The notes: a model not told the origin generated them from the sequence alone. Counted from the first letter of the stretch, positions 21,564 to 32,242 are shown. The stretch is 64,000 nucleotides of DNA from Poecilobothrus nobilitatus (GCA_947095535.1 OX352773.1:25379398-25443397), one strand, 5' to 3'. Made by a program: numbers and translations.

Positions 21564-21887
21564 ATCTAATATATATAAAAATAAAAATATTCTCTTATAA
21601 TATAAGGTTGTTTATTTTTTCTTATTATTATGATATTTAGTTTATGTTTACTCAAATTACATTACATTATTTTAACAAAAATGTTGTTGTTATATAAATT
21701 TTCTTTTTTTATTTTTTTTTTTTTGTTTAATATATAAATTCCTCATTATGTAATTATAATTAATAATATTTCCTCTTTTTTTTTTTTATATATTACCAAA
21801 AATTAAACTGTTTATTTATTGGAAAAAGAAAAAAAAGACAATCAAATTAAGCTCAAAAAAAAAATTTTTTTAATATGCAATTTGTAT
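21564..21887. other. Poly-T and AT-rich stretch, probable 3' end of a Gypsy element
   Basis: No gene. It lies just downstream (minus orientation) of the Gypsy integrase stop, so it should hold the element's 3' end, but no LTR could be recognised. Confidence 0.3.
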
Positions 21888-22580
21888 TTACTCAACAAAT
21901 ATTTTTAAAAGATTGTTATGAACCAGTTTTGTTTTCCTACCAATTTTAATAGTAGTATTTTCTGGAGAATTTATTTCTATGACTTCGTAAGGCCCTAAGT
22001 AACATGCAGTTAATTTTTTATTTTTTCTTACTGTATCAAGTAACCAAACTTTGTGTCCTACAATAATGTCTAATAATCGAGTATTCTTATCATAGATTCT
22101 TTTATTTGTTTCTTTTGATTGAATTAAATTATTTCTGGCTTCAGTATAACTGTTTTGAAGACGTGATTTTAAGTCTAGAACATAATCGTTGATATTATAT
22201 AATGGTTCAATAGTTTTGGATATGGCTGATGGTAATTCAGGTTTTCTACGGCGTAAATTTTGTTGAAGTACTAGAAGTTGTATTATGTGCAAAAATTGCA
22301 AAGTCTAACCACGTATCCCAATTATCAGGATCTTTATTTGCATAACAACGCAAATAATTTCCCAAAGAACGATGTGCTCTTTCTAGGGAACCATTGGATT
22401 CCGGATGATAACTAGTTGTGTTTATCTTTTTAATTTTTAATAATGAACAAGTCCTTTTAAATACTTCGCTCATAAAATTAGTACCTTGATCAGTTAGAAC
22501 TATTTTTGGAGTACCAAAAATGCAAATGATCTTCCGTACAAAAGCGTCTGCTACCGTGACAGCTTCCTGATTAGATAGGG
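21888..22580 (-). pseudogene. Gypsy integrase, C-terminal part
   Basis: The core carries the second catalytic Asp in VLTDQGTNF and the Glu in NGSLERAHRSL, followed by WLDFAIFAHN. A frameshift near 22260 separates it from the C-terminal part, which has RRKPELPSA, VWLLDTVRKNKKL, and LGPYEVIEI (a GPY/F-type module). The first catalytic Asp and the zinc-binding start are absent. It is the 3' end of pol from a Ty3/Gypsy retrotransposon read on the minus strand; reverse transcriptase and RNase H are missing. Confidence 0.75.
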
Positions 22581-22599
22581 ATAGGGTTAGCTAACAGAA

Positions 22600-22888
22600 A
22601 TTTAGTGAGTAAATCTTGAAATGTTAGTATATATATATTACCTGATTCAGAAGTAGATAATGGACATACCATATATGAATGCAAAAAATTAGCATTCAAT
22701 AGAAATAAAAAGAATAGTAATAACCTTTCTCAACCTTATACAAATGAGGAAAACTACCAGCAGCCTGGTCCATCGGGTAGAGCAATAGAGCGCCCAAATT
22801 CTAAATCGACTTCTAAATCAAATACTAAATCGAATAAAATGCCAAATTCTAAATCGACTTCTAAAAATCAAATACTAAATCGAATAAA
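22600..22888 (+). pseudogene. Plus-strand retrotransposon gag-like relic
   Basis: One frame reads NGHTIYECKKLAFNRN, which looks like the end of a zinc knuckle, then YQQPGPSG and a Ser/Lys/Asn repeat (PNSKSTSKSN). The matching repeat resumes at 23897-24010, on the far side of the LINE, so the LINE inserted into this relic. It is on the opposite strand to the flanking Gypsy pieces and belongs to another element. Confidence 0.3.
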
Positions 22889-23898
22889 TCCCAATCCCTA
22901 GTTCGTTCTATCTTACAATACGGTAACATTGTTTGGGATCCTGCCTTTGCAGTTCATTCCAATAGAATCGAATTAGTTCAAAAGCAATTTCTTTTATTTG
23001 CATTAAGGAATCAATATAACCCTTTTGATTTTGCTAATCTACCTAGTTACAACACAAGACTTAATTCATTAAACTTGCTTTCTTTATCTTTACGTAGACA
23101 ACTATTGTCATCATGCTTTACTTTTGATATTTTGAATAATAGTATTTCTATCCAATCTCTTAATAACAAGTTTAGACTTAACGTTAGTGTTAGGCAAACT
23201 AGAAATACTAAATTTTTAATGGACTACAAACATAATACAGAGTACGGTAGAAATGAACCCATCAACAGATGTTGTACTACTTTTAACAAAATTAGTGATC
23301 TCTATTCTACATCTATCTCCAGAAATACGTTCAAACACATTTTACAACTACATTTTTCCAATTTAATGACCTTAGACAATTAATTCTTACTTAAGCAAAA
23401 AAAAAATTTTTTTTTTTTTTTTTAATTATGATATAATTTTAAACATAACACATTTATTGCATTGCATTATAATACAATTAATGTTTTTCATTTAGTTAAT
23501 TTTTTTTTTTGTACATTTTATAAATAGTAATTTAATGCTTTCAAGTACTGTTAATAAAAAAAAATTTTACTTCTACGTAATAATAAGATATTTATTTACG
23601 TTTAATTTGCTACATAAGTTATTATATAAAATGTTAAATTGATTGTCATTATATATATGTACATATCTGTACTGATATCATATTTCAATTTTTTTTGTTA
23701 AAATAAAGTTGTTAATGTAGTTTAAATAAAAAATTAATAATAACAATAACAATAAATTAACTTTTTTTAGGTTTTAAGTTATTATAAATGTAGTTTTAAG
23801 TCATTGTTTTGTTTAATTTTAATTATAAGCATTAATTTAAGAATTTTTTTTGTAACGACCTTGCTTAGGTTTTGTAAAATAAAATAAAATAAAATAAA
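22889..23898 (+). mobile_element. 5'-truncated LINE, with 3' tail
   Basis: Starts within coding sequence (SLVRSILQYGNIVWDP) and continues to the stop at 23383, then a 3' UTR of about 500 bases ending in a TAAAA repeat (23876-23898). The tail and 5' truncation are typical of target-primed insertion. The same LINE family recurs on the minus strand at 51060-51705. Confidence 0.7.
22891..23383 (+). CDS. C-terminal end of a LINE reverse transcriptase ORF2
   Basis: The frame is open and contains LVRSILQYG.IVWDP, RIELVQKQFLLFALR, LNSLNLLSLSLRRQL, FDILNN, and the C-terminal NEPINRCCTTFNKIS and ISRNTFKH. These are the thumb and tail of Jockey/CR1-type non-LTR reverse transcriptases. The catalytic palm (YADD/FADD) and the endonuclease are lost by truncation. 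No enzymatic function expected. Confidence 0.65.
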
Positions 23899-24034
23899 AA
23901 TGTCAAATTCTAAATCGACTTCTAAATCAAATCAAAATCAAAATTCTAAATCAAGCGAAATTCCAAATTCAAAATTAAATCAAAATTTAACAAAAACAAT
24001 AATGATAATAAACGATAATAAAACCTGACACCAA

Positions 24035-24104
24035 TCTAATATTTTGTAATATAGAAAAAGGGTTAATTTAAACACAGAAGTTGTTTTATTTAACTTTATT
24101 TGTT
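24035..24104 (-). repeat. Gypsy LTR edge with primer-binding-site-like sequence
   Basis: The plus-strand sequence CCTGACACCAA then TAATATTTTGTAATATAG matches the inner edge of the LTR at 26250. On the minus strand it reads as an LTR end followed by TTGGTGTCAGG, a primer-binding-like site. It lies directly after gag, so the element is rearranged here. Confidence 0.5.
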
Positions 24105-25268
24105 TTACACCCTTACAGTGTAAAATTTGAAATAGTAATGTCCAGGATTTTTACAGTAACGACAAATCTTTTCTTGCGTTAGTGTATTGACTCGCGGGCT
24201 AGCACTTGGGTTTATATACCGCGGAACATTATTAAATTTTGCGGAATTATTTAGGTTAGTTACTTTATTAAAATTAGGATTAAAATTTTGACTGCTCTTT
24301 CGACAATCTCTGGTATGATGGGTATTTGTTTTGCACACATTACAGTAAGGAGTTCTGTTACTTTTATTATTACCATTATAGTAATTCCTATTTTGATTGC
24401 TACCCTTATAATTGGTGGAAACATTTAATTTTTCCTCATTGATCGCCAAATTTATAGATTCGTTTAATGAGGGCAACCTGGCGGTGCGAACAATTATTCT
24501 TAGGGGATCCAATAATCCATTTATAAAATTGTTCATTACTATTGACTTGTTTAATTCATATATAGCTTGCACGCCATCGGTTGTCATTGAATCTTTAACA
24601 CTGGCTATATTTAATTCATCTAAAAGCCTTTCAGTTCTCTCTGAATAGTGAGTTACTGATTCCCTTATTCCCTTAGAGTTACCTGAGAGTTACTGTTCCC
24701 TTAGAGTTACCTGCGAGTTACTGTTCCCTTAGAGTTACTGAAAATATATCAAGTTGAATTATTTGGGTGGATCTGGATTTTGAAAATTTCTCTATAAGGG
24801 AAGTTTTAAGTTTTTCCCAATCATCGAGTTTTTTGGTACCTTATTGTGGCGTTATATGCACGCCCAGAAATTTTAGAGGTAATGACTTCCAAAAAGAAGA
24901 TTTTACTTTTCGTCTGTTAGATTTTCGTCCCTTTTAGCTCTTTCGTACTGTATTTCTGCGAGTTGCAGGAATCTGTGTAACTCTGCAGAATCTCCACTAA
25001 ATACGGGAATCATTTTATTTGCATCGATGTCGAATTGAGACATTTTGTCTAAGTGGTCTTGATCGTTTTGTTTAATTATGTCTTGTCCAGTATTTATTAC
25101 TGGGTCTGTATTAACTTTAGCTGTGGAAGTCGAAGGCTTCGTTGGAGAACGAGAAATAGGCAGAGGAACTGGTTTTTCGTCAGTTGATTTAGGAATTTGT
25201 CTAGTTCTTAAACTTAGATTCATACAAAAAAAATTTTTCTTTTCTTTTTTTTTTTTATAATTTAGCAA
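24105..25268 (-). pseudogene. gag: Gypsy gag polyprotein, broken
   Basis: The N-terminal piece (25268-24903) has a proline-rich start and IPVFSGDSAELHRFLQLAEI, the opening of the capsid domain. The middle (24900-24590) is interrupted by frameshifts, stops and three copies of a 30-base repeat. The C-terminal piece (24587-24105) carries two zinc knuckles: CNVCKTNTHHTRDC and CRYCKNPGHYY, the second lacking its last Cys. Gag packages element RNA. Minus-strand orientation, downstream of a matching LTR and leader at 25.7-26.6 kb. Confidence 0.7.
24650..24742 (+). repeat. Tandem repeat inside gag, three copies of about 30 bases
   Basis: The unit CCCTTAGAGTTACCTG plus GAGTTACTGTT recurs three times with single-base changes. 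It disrupts the gag reading frame. Confidence 0.75.
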
Positions 25269-25711
25269 AATTTGAATGCAAATATTTTATTTAATGTAAA
25301 TATTTTATTTTGACTTTTATTTATATTTATATTTTATTTAAATATATTATTTATTTAATTTAGTAATATTTTATTTTGACAACATAGTAGGATTGAGAAA
25401 AAAAACTAATTTAATCCTTTTTTTTTTTCTTTTCTTCTTCAAACAAAATACATTTTAATACATTTTACATGAAAAACAAAATAGCAAAGAAATTTTATAT
25501 TTATTATTTTATTTTTATAAAATATAATTTTCCTTTTTTTTTTGAAAATAGTAAAAATTTATTTGTACTATTATTTATAACTATGTTTTCTTTAAATATT
25601 AAAACCTTCTTTTTTTTTTTTTTTTTAAAAATGTTTTTATTCACTTTCAAAAACTTTTCCTCTTTTTTTTTTCTTTTCTTTATATTAAAAAAATTGACTT
25701 ACTTTTTTTTT
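25269..25711. other. Low-complexity Gypsy leader
   Basis: Long T runs (A-rich on the element's coding strand) between the small leader ORF and gag. No gene. Confidence 0.5.
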
Positions 25712-25862
25712 TTATACCGGTGAATCTTGAGATGCTCTGGCTTTCTTGATGACGCAGTGCTTTAAAACTTCATAGATGATGACTACTCTGGCTGCTATAC
25801 AAAATTCCTTTAAAACCTCTTCGGTGCTGTTATTCAGAGTTTGGACGATACTCTGTGCTGAA
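25712..25862 (-). CDS. Small Gypsy leader ORF with MGSAQS start
   Basis: A 50-codon frame if started at the second methionine (25862). The start MGSAQS fits an N-myristoylation signal. The middle has a hydrophobic stretch (residues 23-34, IAARVVIIYEVL) and a basic end (IKKARASQ). It lies between LTR and gag, the same place as the small ORF at 53435-53647, although sequence similarity to that one is weak. An earlier in-frame Met exists at 25906, but the MGSAQS start is the better fit to the family idea. Function unknown. Confidence 0.4.
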
Positions 25863-26249
25863 CCCATTGAGTAGATTGAAAACGGCGCTCTTGGCCCCCG
25901 TTTCAAAAAAATTTTTTTTTTTTACACAAAATTATGATGTTTAATGGCTCATATTATTATTTTCACTTTTTTTTTTTTTTTTAAATATTAGTATGCTAAA
26001 TTCACCCATTTTTTTTTTTTATTTATATTTTTTTTTTTTATTAAAGTTATTATAAGCTATTAATTTATTATTAAAAAAAAATTTATTATATAAAGATTTT
26101 AAATTAAATTTTTTTTTTGCAGCACATCCATAGATGTAGCGTATAACTATTGCATTTTTTTTTTTTTTTTTGATAAAAAAGTTTTTTTTTTTTTTTGAAA
26201 CTTATTGACGTCTAGAACAACACATTCCAGATCCTACACCTGACACCAA
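25863..26249 (-). promoter_or_regulatory. Gypsy 5' leader with primer-binding site
   Basis: The minus strand directly after the LTR reads TGGTGTCAGGTGTAGG (26248 downward), in the position and with the TGG start expected of a retrotransposon primer-binding site. The rest is T-rich low-complexity leader. The tRNA was not identified. Confidence 0.5.
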
Positions 26250-26595
26250 TGTAATATTTTGTAATATAGAAAAAGGGTTAATGTAAACCCAGAAGTTGTA
26301 AACCAGTATGCATTTACAAAATATTTTAGTTCAATATTGCAATATGATAACTTAATTCTACTTTCTTTGTTTATATATTTTGAAGTAACCTTCATTATTT
26401 ATAGTTAGTATATTTTGGTTCATTATTGCAATATGATATTTAATTTTAAACATATGTAAACCATATGTTACATTATTCATGCTTTAACCTAATTTATTTA
26501 TAGTTAAAAAGAAAAGGAATTGAAAGTAAAAAGAAATACAAAATTAATATAATGTTTATTGTTATGATTTTAGTATATTGGAGTGGCGTATTACA
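26250..26595 (-). repeat. Gypsy 5' LTR
   Basis: Begins TG and ends CA on both readings: on the minus strand TGTAATACGCCACTCC... to ...CAAAATATTACA. It is followed by the primer-binding site and gag in the same orientation. It inserted at the end of a PolB fragment: the PolB frame runs into the LTR for its last ten codons. Fragments of the same LTR lie at 2132-2224 and 24035-24104. Confidence 0.7.
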
Positions 26596-27626
26596 TCAGG
26601 AACACTAATTACTTCGTGATTCTGAGTACGGCGTATATTATGTGATAAAATATGTATAGGTTCCACTTCATTATAATTCAACACAGCATTTTTGATCGTA
26701 GTGAAATTGACTTTTTGCGATGCTGAATAATTAAGTGATATTCCCTTTACTTTACATACAATTTTTTCTGTATTATTTCTAGTAGAATGTACTTTAAAAG
26801 CATAATTTTTTGGGCCACCACTTACAAATTCTGATATGTAATTTTGATTTCCATAGCAGTCTAACTCATCGGTCATGTCTCCGATAAATTCTCCTGTCGG
26901 CGGGTCATATTCACCTTCTCTGGATACATATATAATCCAATCCGTGTCATAGTATAACACTCTGTTGTTTAAACCTTCTAGATAATTATATAATTTCAAG
27001 CGAGCCTGAGTTGTTGTATATGCTGCGATACAAACGTTTACAGTAGAAAGGCTATCTGTCGCTTCTTCCTTATATTGCCAGCTCAAAATGAGATTTTCTT
27101 CGTTAACGGACAATATATGACATATTTCTAAAGCTGGATTCGTAAGCATAGTATATAACTCTGAGGGCTCATTTATAATTTTGGTTTTTTGCTGATTTTC
27201 TCTCTGACCAAATTTACCCCAAAATGAGTTCAACATCAATTTTGCGAAGGATCTTAAACCATAATTTTTAATAATTTTAGAAAATTCTAATTGAATGTTT
27301 TCATTTTGGAAGAAATCTGCTATATATTGATTTTTGTCTGCTTCTGTAATATATTTAGAAGGCCACCCTGATGCCTCCGTCTTCATTTTTAAAAATTTGT
27401 CCATCATCTTAGTGAATAAACCATCATAATTGGTTAGTTTGTCTTATTGACCAACATTGTATTCCCATATTTCATAAATTTCCAGTATTACATAGTTTTT
27501 CTCCAGGGCTTTTAAAACTTCGTCTATAACCCATGTTCCGATTAAAGCTCGTTCTTCATTAGAGTGTGTACAAAAATCATTTTGGCTTTTTTCTTCTCCG
27601 CATTTGTGACACAAAGAAAACATTAA
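26596..27626 (-). pseudogene. POLB: Polinton DNA polymerase B, C-terminal half
   Basis: Protein-primed family B DNA polymerase, which replicates Polinton DNA. Visible blocks: a Cys-rich CHKCGEEKSQNDFC, ALIGTWVIDEVLKAL, YEIWEY, then EASGWPSKY, the motif-B-like KLMLNSFWGKFGQR, and motif C as YYDTDW. Motif C normally reads DTDS, so the Ser to Trp change is odd. An in-frame stop lies at about 27447. The 3' end is cut off by the LTR at 26595. Exonuclease domain and N-terminus are absent here; a matching N-terminal half is at 47.06-48.19 kb, possibly from another copy. Confidence 0.8.
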
Positions 27627-27652
27627 CTTGTTGTTTTGTTTAATTGGTAAAT

Positions 27653-27750
27653 TTTAAGAAAAAGAAAAAGAATATTAAAAATTTAAAAATAATAAAAAAA
27701 ATGAAAGAAAATTTAAAGAAAAAGAAAAAGAATATTAAAAATTTAGTGTA
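27653..27750 (+). repeat. A-rich tandem duplication
   Basis: The stretch AAGAAAAAGAAAAAGAATAT followed by TAAAAATTTA occurs twice, about 63 bases apart. Simple A-rich duplication between PolB and the piggyBac element. Confidence 0.6.
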
Positions 27751-27919
27751 CTTAATTCTTTTTATTTAATTACATTTAATTTATTATAAATTAATTTTTT
27801 CTACCGCATCTTTTCCCTACAAACAATTCTGTTGAGCACATTCAAATCGTGCTCACTTGGTAACTTTTCAGTACAGAGTAATTTTTGGCCTCTATCACCG
27901 CCACCTGTTTCTCCTCTAG

Positions 27920-30451
27920 CCCTTAGAAGACCAGAAAAAAAAATAACGCTAAAGACCGCTAGTGTCCAACGGACACATGTATGAATAACAAGAGGAAACA
28001 AGTTTTTATTTATATATATAAAAGTTTTTTTTTAATTTTTTTTTATTTTAATTATTATTTTACACATTTAGTACATAAAATAGTTTTATTAGAGTGTTCC
28101 ATGCAAACAGGTAAGCTGCAACTTTCACAAATTTGCTTAGAAGTTCTTGAAATTTTTGGCGGATAATAATGACATCTTCGTTTTTTCCGTTGAGGTTCCA
28201 AATCAGAAGTAGAAGTACTTGATCCAGCTTGAGCCTCAACTTGAAGTACCTTTAGTATTTCCTTTTGCTGCTCGACACGTACGCCTTTCAAACTACGTCT
28301 CTTGATTTGTTGTGTCACCAAATTTCGAGCAATTGATCTCAAAAAATATTTGCGGGACAGTTTACTTTCTGGATACAAATTTTTCCATATTACTTGTGCG
28401 GCAATTCCTCCAACGTCAATTAAATTTTGTAGAAATGCCAAAGGCCATCTGTTTGTTCTTCTACGAACTGTATAATTATGAGCCATTTGGTCTAGCGTAT
28501 CAACACCGCCTTTTGTTTTATTATAAAACAAATTTATTTCCGATTTATTTTTATTATTTTTATCGATGGTGGCAGTTTTGTGTTTTGTTGAAAGTAAATT
28601 TACAGCACGATTTGGTTTGGAAACTAAAGCATAATGGCATATGAAACTAAAGTCATATTGCTTCGAAATCCGAAAACATTGCTCTCTGGAAATCGATTCT
28701 TATTAGGAAGAAAATTTTTAGGAATGCACTTTTTATTTTTACGCAGTGTGCCAACTGAAGTTAAGCCATTTTTCAATAAAGTTTCTGCCAAAGGCATACT
28801 GGTAAAAAAGTTATCGAAAGTTACATTCCTATTTGTGTTAAAGTACGGTTGACATAATCTTTCTACAATATTTTGAGCTAGGTTTGTACTTCTCGTTGAA
28901 CCTTCTTTTCCCAAATATGGTATGCCGAAGAGTGGATAGCTTGTAGAGTTGTCGCATATCCACCACATCTTCATACCATACTTATCAGCTTTACTTGGAA
29001 TATATTGCTTAAATGATACCCGGCCTCGAAAAGGAACAAGCTGCTCATCAATGGTTAAATTTTCCTGGTATGTACATTTTTTTCAGGTTGTTATTGAACT
29101 TTTCCCAAAGGTCTCGGATAGGTGCCAATTTATCTTTTTTTCTGCGTTCAGATCTGGAAGTTCGGTCATCAAATCTGATAACTCTTTGAATAAGTTTAAA
29201 ACGATTTTTACTCATTGTTGCCCGAAAAATGGGATTTCCAAAAAGTGGATCCCAAAAATCTAAAATATTAACCTTGCTTTGTTTGTTTACGCCAGATGAC
29301 AATAAAAGTCCGAAATATGCTTGTAATTCACACCGATCAATGTTTTTCCACTCTGTTCCTAATTTTAGCGTCGCTTCAAGGTTAGTATATTTTACTATTA
29401 TGTCCCAAATATTATTGTCGAAAAATAAATTGAAGCAATCTACTGGGTTCTCAATTATTTTACCTGGAGGAAGTACAACTTTTTCTGAGGCCCCTTTTAT
29501 AGCATATTCCGTAATATTATTTGGAAGTGGATGAGAATTCCATTGAGTGCTATCACTGCTAACATAAATTGCAACTTCTTCCAGAAGTTCGTCTTCCGCG
29601 GTGGCGTCACCTACCTGCTCATCTTCTTCATCCAAATTGGTTTCTATTATTTCCTCTTCGCTATCTGATACATTATCAAAAGCGACATTTTGGTCAGCTT
29701 CATCGTCTGCTATATAAATATTAATTCCATTTTCACTTTCATTTTCACTATCAACGAAAGCTCGAATAATCTCGTTTTCGGTTAGTCCTTTTTTTCTCTC
29801 CATTGCTAATTAGAGAGTAGGTTTTATATAAGTACAAAAATAAAAAACGTTTGATTCTAAAGAACAAAATTACTAATATTACCTTATGCGTAATAAATCC
29901 AATATAAACAATATTATAATTATTTTGTCAATATTTCAATTTTATTTATTTCTAACCGCACTCAGTCGAGTATAAAAACAATTTGAATAAAACCATATAA
30001 AACTCTAATAAAATCTGTTTGACGTAACATTATCGGGGATTTCCTTTTTCAAAAAAATCATTTAGCTTTATTCGTTGAAATTTTTTTCGTGTATGGTGAA
30101 TTCCCAATTTCAAAAAAAATTTTTAACTTTACTTATTGAATTTTTATTCTTATATGGTGATTTCCCTATTTGGAAAAAAAAATATATTAGGGTTTACTTA
30201 TAATTTTATTCGCGTGTCTAATGGACACATTGCGGACCTTTACGTTTTTTAAAATTTAATTGCAAAAATTTTACAGTTACAAAAATAATTTCTAGTTTTT
30301 TTATAAATGATTTTACTATACTAGTGTGTACACATGAACGCTTATACATTTTTTTTTAATATGTCTAGAGATTATATGTATATACATATATAAATTTTAA
30401 AATGTGTCCGATAGACACTTCCGGTCCTCTAAGGGCTAGGAAGGGCGTTAA
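27920..30451 (-). mobile_element. piggyBac-like transposon
   Basis: Inverted ends: CCCTTAGAAGACCAG at 27920-27934 and, from the right on the minus strand, CCCTTAGAGGACCGG (30435-30421). Inside each end is a GTGTCC..CGGACACAT palindrome-like inverted repeat (about 27963 and 30403). The right end is flanked by TTAA at 30448-30451, the piggyBac target, but no matching TTAA is seen at the left, so the left edge is uncertain. About 64-base direct repeats (TATGGTGATTTCCC type) lie between transposase and right end, 30030-30180. The transposase inside is broken. Confidence 0.6.
28055..29803 (-). pseudogene. piggyBac transposase with two frameshifts
   Basis: Starts at ATG 29803 with an acidic N-terminus (EEEIIETNLDEEDEQ), then the DDE core: FWDPLFGNPIFRATMSKNRF, IDEQLVPFRGR, NVTFDNFFTSMPLAETLL, and FYNKTKGGVDTLDQM with the last Asp. 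The C-terminus is a Cys-rich zinc domain (CESC...CMEH....CTKC) that binds element ends in this family. Frameshifts occur at about 29050 and 28635. Apart from these the length (about 580 codons) and all catalytic blocks are preserved, so this is a recent death. Confidence 0.85.
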
Positions 30452-30789
30452 GGTTGATGTCGTCACTTAAAATTGATGTTTTTTCTAATTGGAAAATATC
30501 GCATTTTCCAATTATTTCTTCAAATGGTTCAGGTATTTCCATTTAGATTAAAAATAATTTGAAAACACAAATTAATTTATACTTTTTATGCAACATTAAA
30601 TATATTGCATATAAGATTATACCACATAATTACAACATTCTAAAATATGCAAATTATATTTTTGCATTCTCATTAATTAATCACTGTACATTTTATAAAC
30701 TATGCCTAAGAATTAAATTATTATGGAGTTAAAATGTTAGTCACCAACAATTTGTAATTTTAAATTGAAAAATTGTTTGTATTTCATAT
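30452..30789. other. Spacer between piggyBac and Polinton copy B
   Basis: AT-rich, no gene recognised. It may contain the true left edge of Polinton copy B, but no terminal inverted repeat was recognised. Confidence 0.3.
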
Positions 30790-31060
30790 TTTTCAGGCTA
30801 ATCCATTTAAATCAGACCTTGTGTCTGAAGGTCCGATTTCGGTCGCCGAAGATCAGATTTCGTTCCCCGAAAGCTCGATTTCGGTCCCCGAAGGTCCGGC
30901 ACCCTTTAAAATGGAGCCTTGTTCTGACGACCCCGTTTCCCGATTTTGGATGGGGTCCCCGGAGTTCTGAAATACGGTCCTCATAGGTGCGATTTCGGAA
31001 ATAGTGAAGTTTTCAAGGCACGGTTTCGTTCCTTGAAAGTTACCCATTCTCATTGATTTT
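30790..31060 (+). repeat. GC-rich imperfect repeat, CCCCGAAGGTCCG-like
   Basis: In very AT-rich surroundings, about 200 bases carry several imperfect repeats of a GATTTCGGTCCCCGAAGGTC-like unit (about 22-25 bases), for example near 30833, 30857, 30880 and 30985. The units contain inverted GGTC/GACC-like pieces. All three frames are open for 60-70 codons but give repetitive, unlikely proteins. Function unknown; it lies just upstream of the first Polinton ORF. Confidence 0.5.
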
Positions 31061-31133
31061 TTCCCCCTCTTTTTAAATCGTATTAGTTATAAATTAGAGG
31101 ATTTCAAGGTATTTTAAAATAGTAAGGCACAAA

Positions 31134-31631
31134 ATGAGCAGCAGGAAGGCAGTAGCAGATTTACAATTTATTGTTGGAAGTAATAAGCAATATTTCTCTA
31201 CGGAATTTGCTTTGATAGCTGATGGGTTACTGATACCAATGCTGTTTATGTTTAAAGCACCTTATTCGTTCGAAGAGTTAAATACTGATGTTAAACGGCA
31301 AAATAAATTCAATAAAACACAAATAAATGGTCTTGACTGGGATGATGACTTTATAGAATATTCAGCAATTAAAAATACCTTAAAGGAACATTTAAATTCA
31401 TTCGACGTCGTTTACGTAAAAGGGTACCAGAAAAAGGAATTTTTAGATAAATTTGTTTCGCGTTCAGTAGAAGTTATCAACTTAGATAATGACATTCCAT
31501 CTCTTCAAAAACTAAGGAATTTCACAACCATTTGCCCTCACCATAACATTACTGAAAATTTAAAAAGATGTGCTGTAAAAAATTGTATGAATTTATATAT
31601 GTATTTAATAAAAGAAAATAATTGGTTTTAA
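31134..31631 (+). CDS. Polinton copy B: exonuclease-like (RNase-H-fold?) protein 1
   Basis: An intact 165-residue frame on the opposite strand to the capsid cassette. It starts AVADLQFIVGSNKQYF, a strand with an Asp then a second strand, followed by FKAPYSFEELN, GLDWDDDFIEYS, DVVYVKGYQKKEFLDKF, and a C-terminal CPHH......CAVKNCMNLYMYL. I recall similar uncharacterised proteins being frequent in insect genomes. The layout parallels the 32691-33056 protein (D-strand, second strand, then FD.V...G..K.EFL), so both may derive from a DEDD-type exonuclease fold with altered active site. A TATA-like TTATAAATTA lies about 50 bases upstream. Function inferred weakly. Confidence 0.5.
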   Translation: MSSRKAVADLQFIVGSNKQYFSTEFALIADGLLIPMLFMFKAPYSFEELNTDVKRQNKFNKTQINGLDWDDDFIEYSAIKNTLKEHLNSFDVVYVKGYQKKEFLDKFVSRSVEVINLDNDIPSLQKLRNFTTICPHHNITENLKRCAVKNCMNLYMYLIKENNWF

Positions 31632-31657
31632 AAAATATTTGTTTTATTTATTGTTGA

Positions 31658-32209
31658 TCAAGATAATTTTTCTGACAAAAACATATGTATTTCATAAAAT
31701 AGTCTGGAATAATTACACTGAGCTATGTGTAAATTCATTGGAATGTAGAAATCTTCTTGTTCCAATCTTAGTTTATTCTTTTCAATACATCTCTCAAAAT
31801 ATTTGAATACATATTCTCTTATATTAAGTTCAGCTCCGTTATTATATAACATCACTGCTGGTATAAAGTCTAACATAAGACAAAAACGAGTGTACTCATC
31901 TAACTGCAATACAAGTTTTTTAGTGCGCTCATCATGATTAAATGTTAGCGAAAATCCTTTTGCATTTAATTTTGTTTGACTGTTTTTAAAGTCGTGATAA
32001 AATGTATACCACTCCAAATAATTCATTTCGCTTATGACTTTGTTTTGTCGTTGGAAAATTATTGATGCAGCAAAATTGTCAATATTAAATCCAATTTGAA
32101 TTTTTATTGTTTGTTTTTTATCCAAAAAATAAATATAGCTTAATAAAAGGTTCTGCGGTGGCTCACCTTTTTCTGTTTTAAATACTTCTGAATTTGTAGA
32201 TTGCTCCAT
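31658..32209 (-). CDS. Polinton copy B: unknown conserved protein (183 residues)
   Basis: An intact frame ending 26 bases from the stop of the convergent plus-strand gene. Notable blocks: NLLLSYIYFLDKKQTIKI, YLEWYTFYHDF, LDEYTRFCLMLDFIPAVM, then REYVFKYFERC, FYIP and NYSRLFYEI. The family appears four times here: this one, the broken copy at 19297, and C-terminal pieces at 38195 and 39870. No enzyme motif is recognised. Always downstream of the protease in the two large copies, which suggests a virion or assembly role; that is a guess from position alone. Confidence 0.6.
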   Translation of the reverse strand: MEQSTNSEVFKTEKGEPPQNLLLSYIYFLDKKQTIKIQIGFNIDNFAASIIFQRQNKVISEMNYLEWYTFYHDFKNSQTKLNAKGFSLTFNHDERTKKLVLQLDEYTRFCLMLDFIPAVMLYNNGAELNIREYVFKYFERCIEKNKLRLEQEDFYIPMNLHIAQCNYSRLFYEIHMFLSEKLS

Positions 32210-32242
32210 TGTTTTGTTTTGGTTTAACTGATGAATTCTATT

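Noticed and set aside
25469..25723. 84-codon plus-strand frame rich in Phe
   Set aside because: Product of T-rich low-complexity leader; not protein-like.
30765..31053. Three overlapping frames (66-73 codons) across the GC-rich repeat island
   Set aside because: All are open because the repeat has few stop codons; the products are repetitive in every frame.
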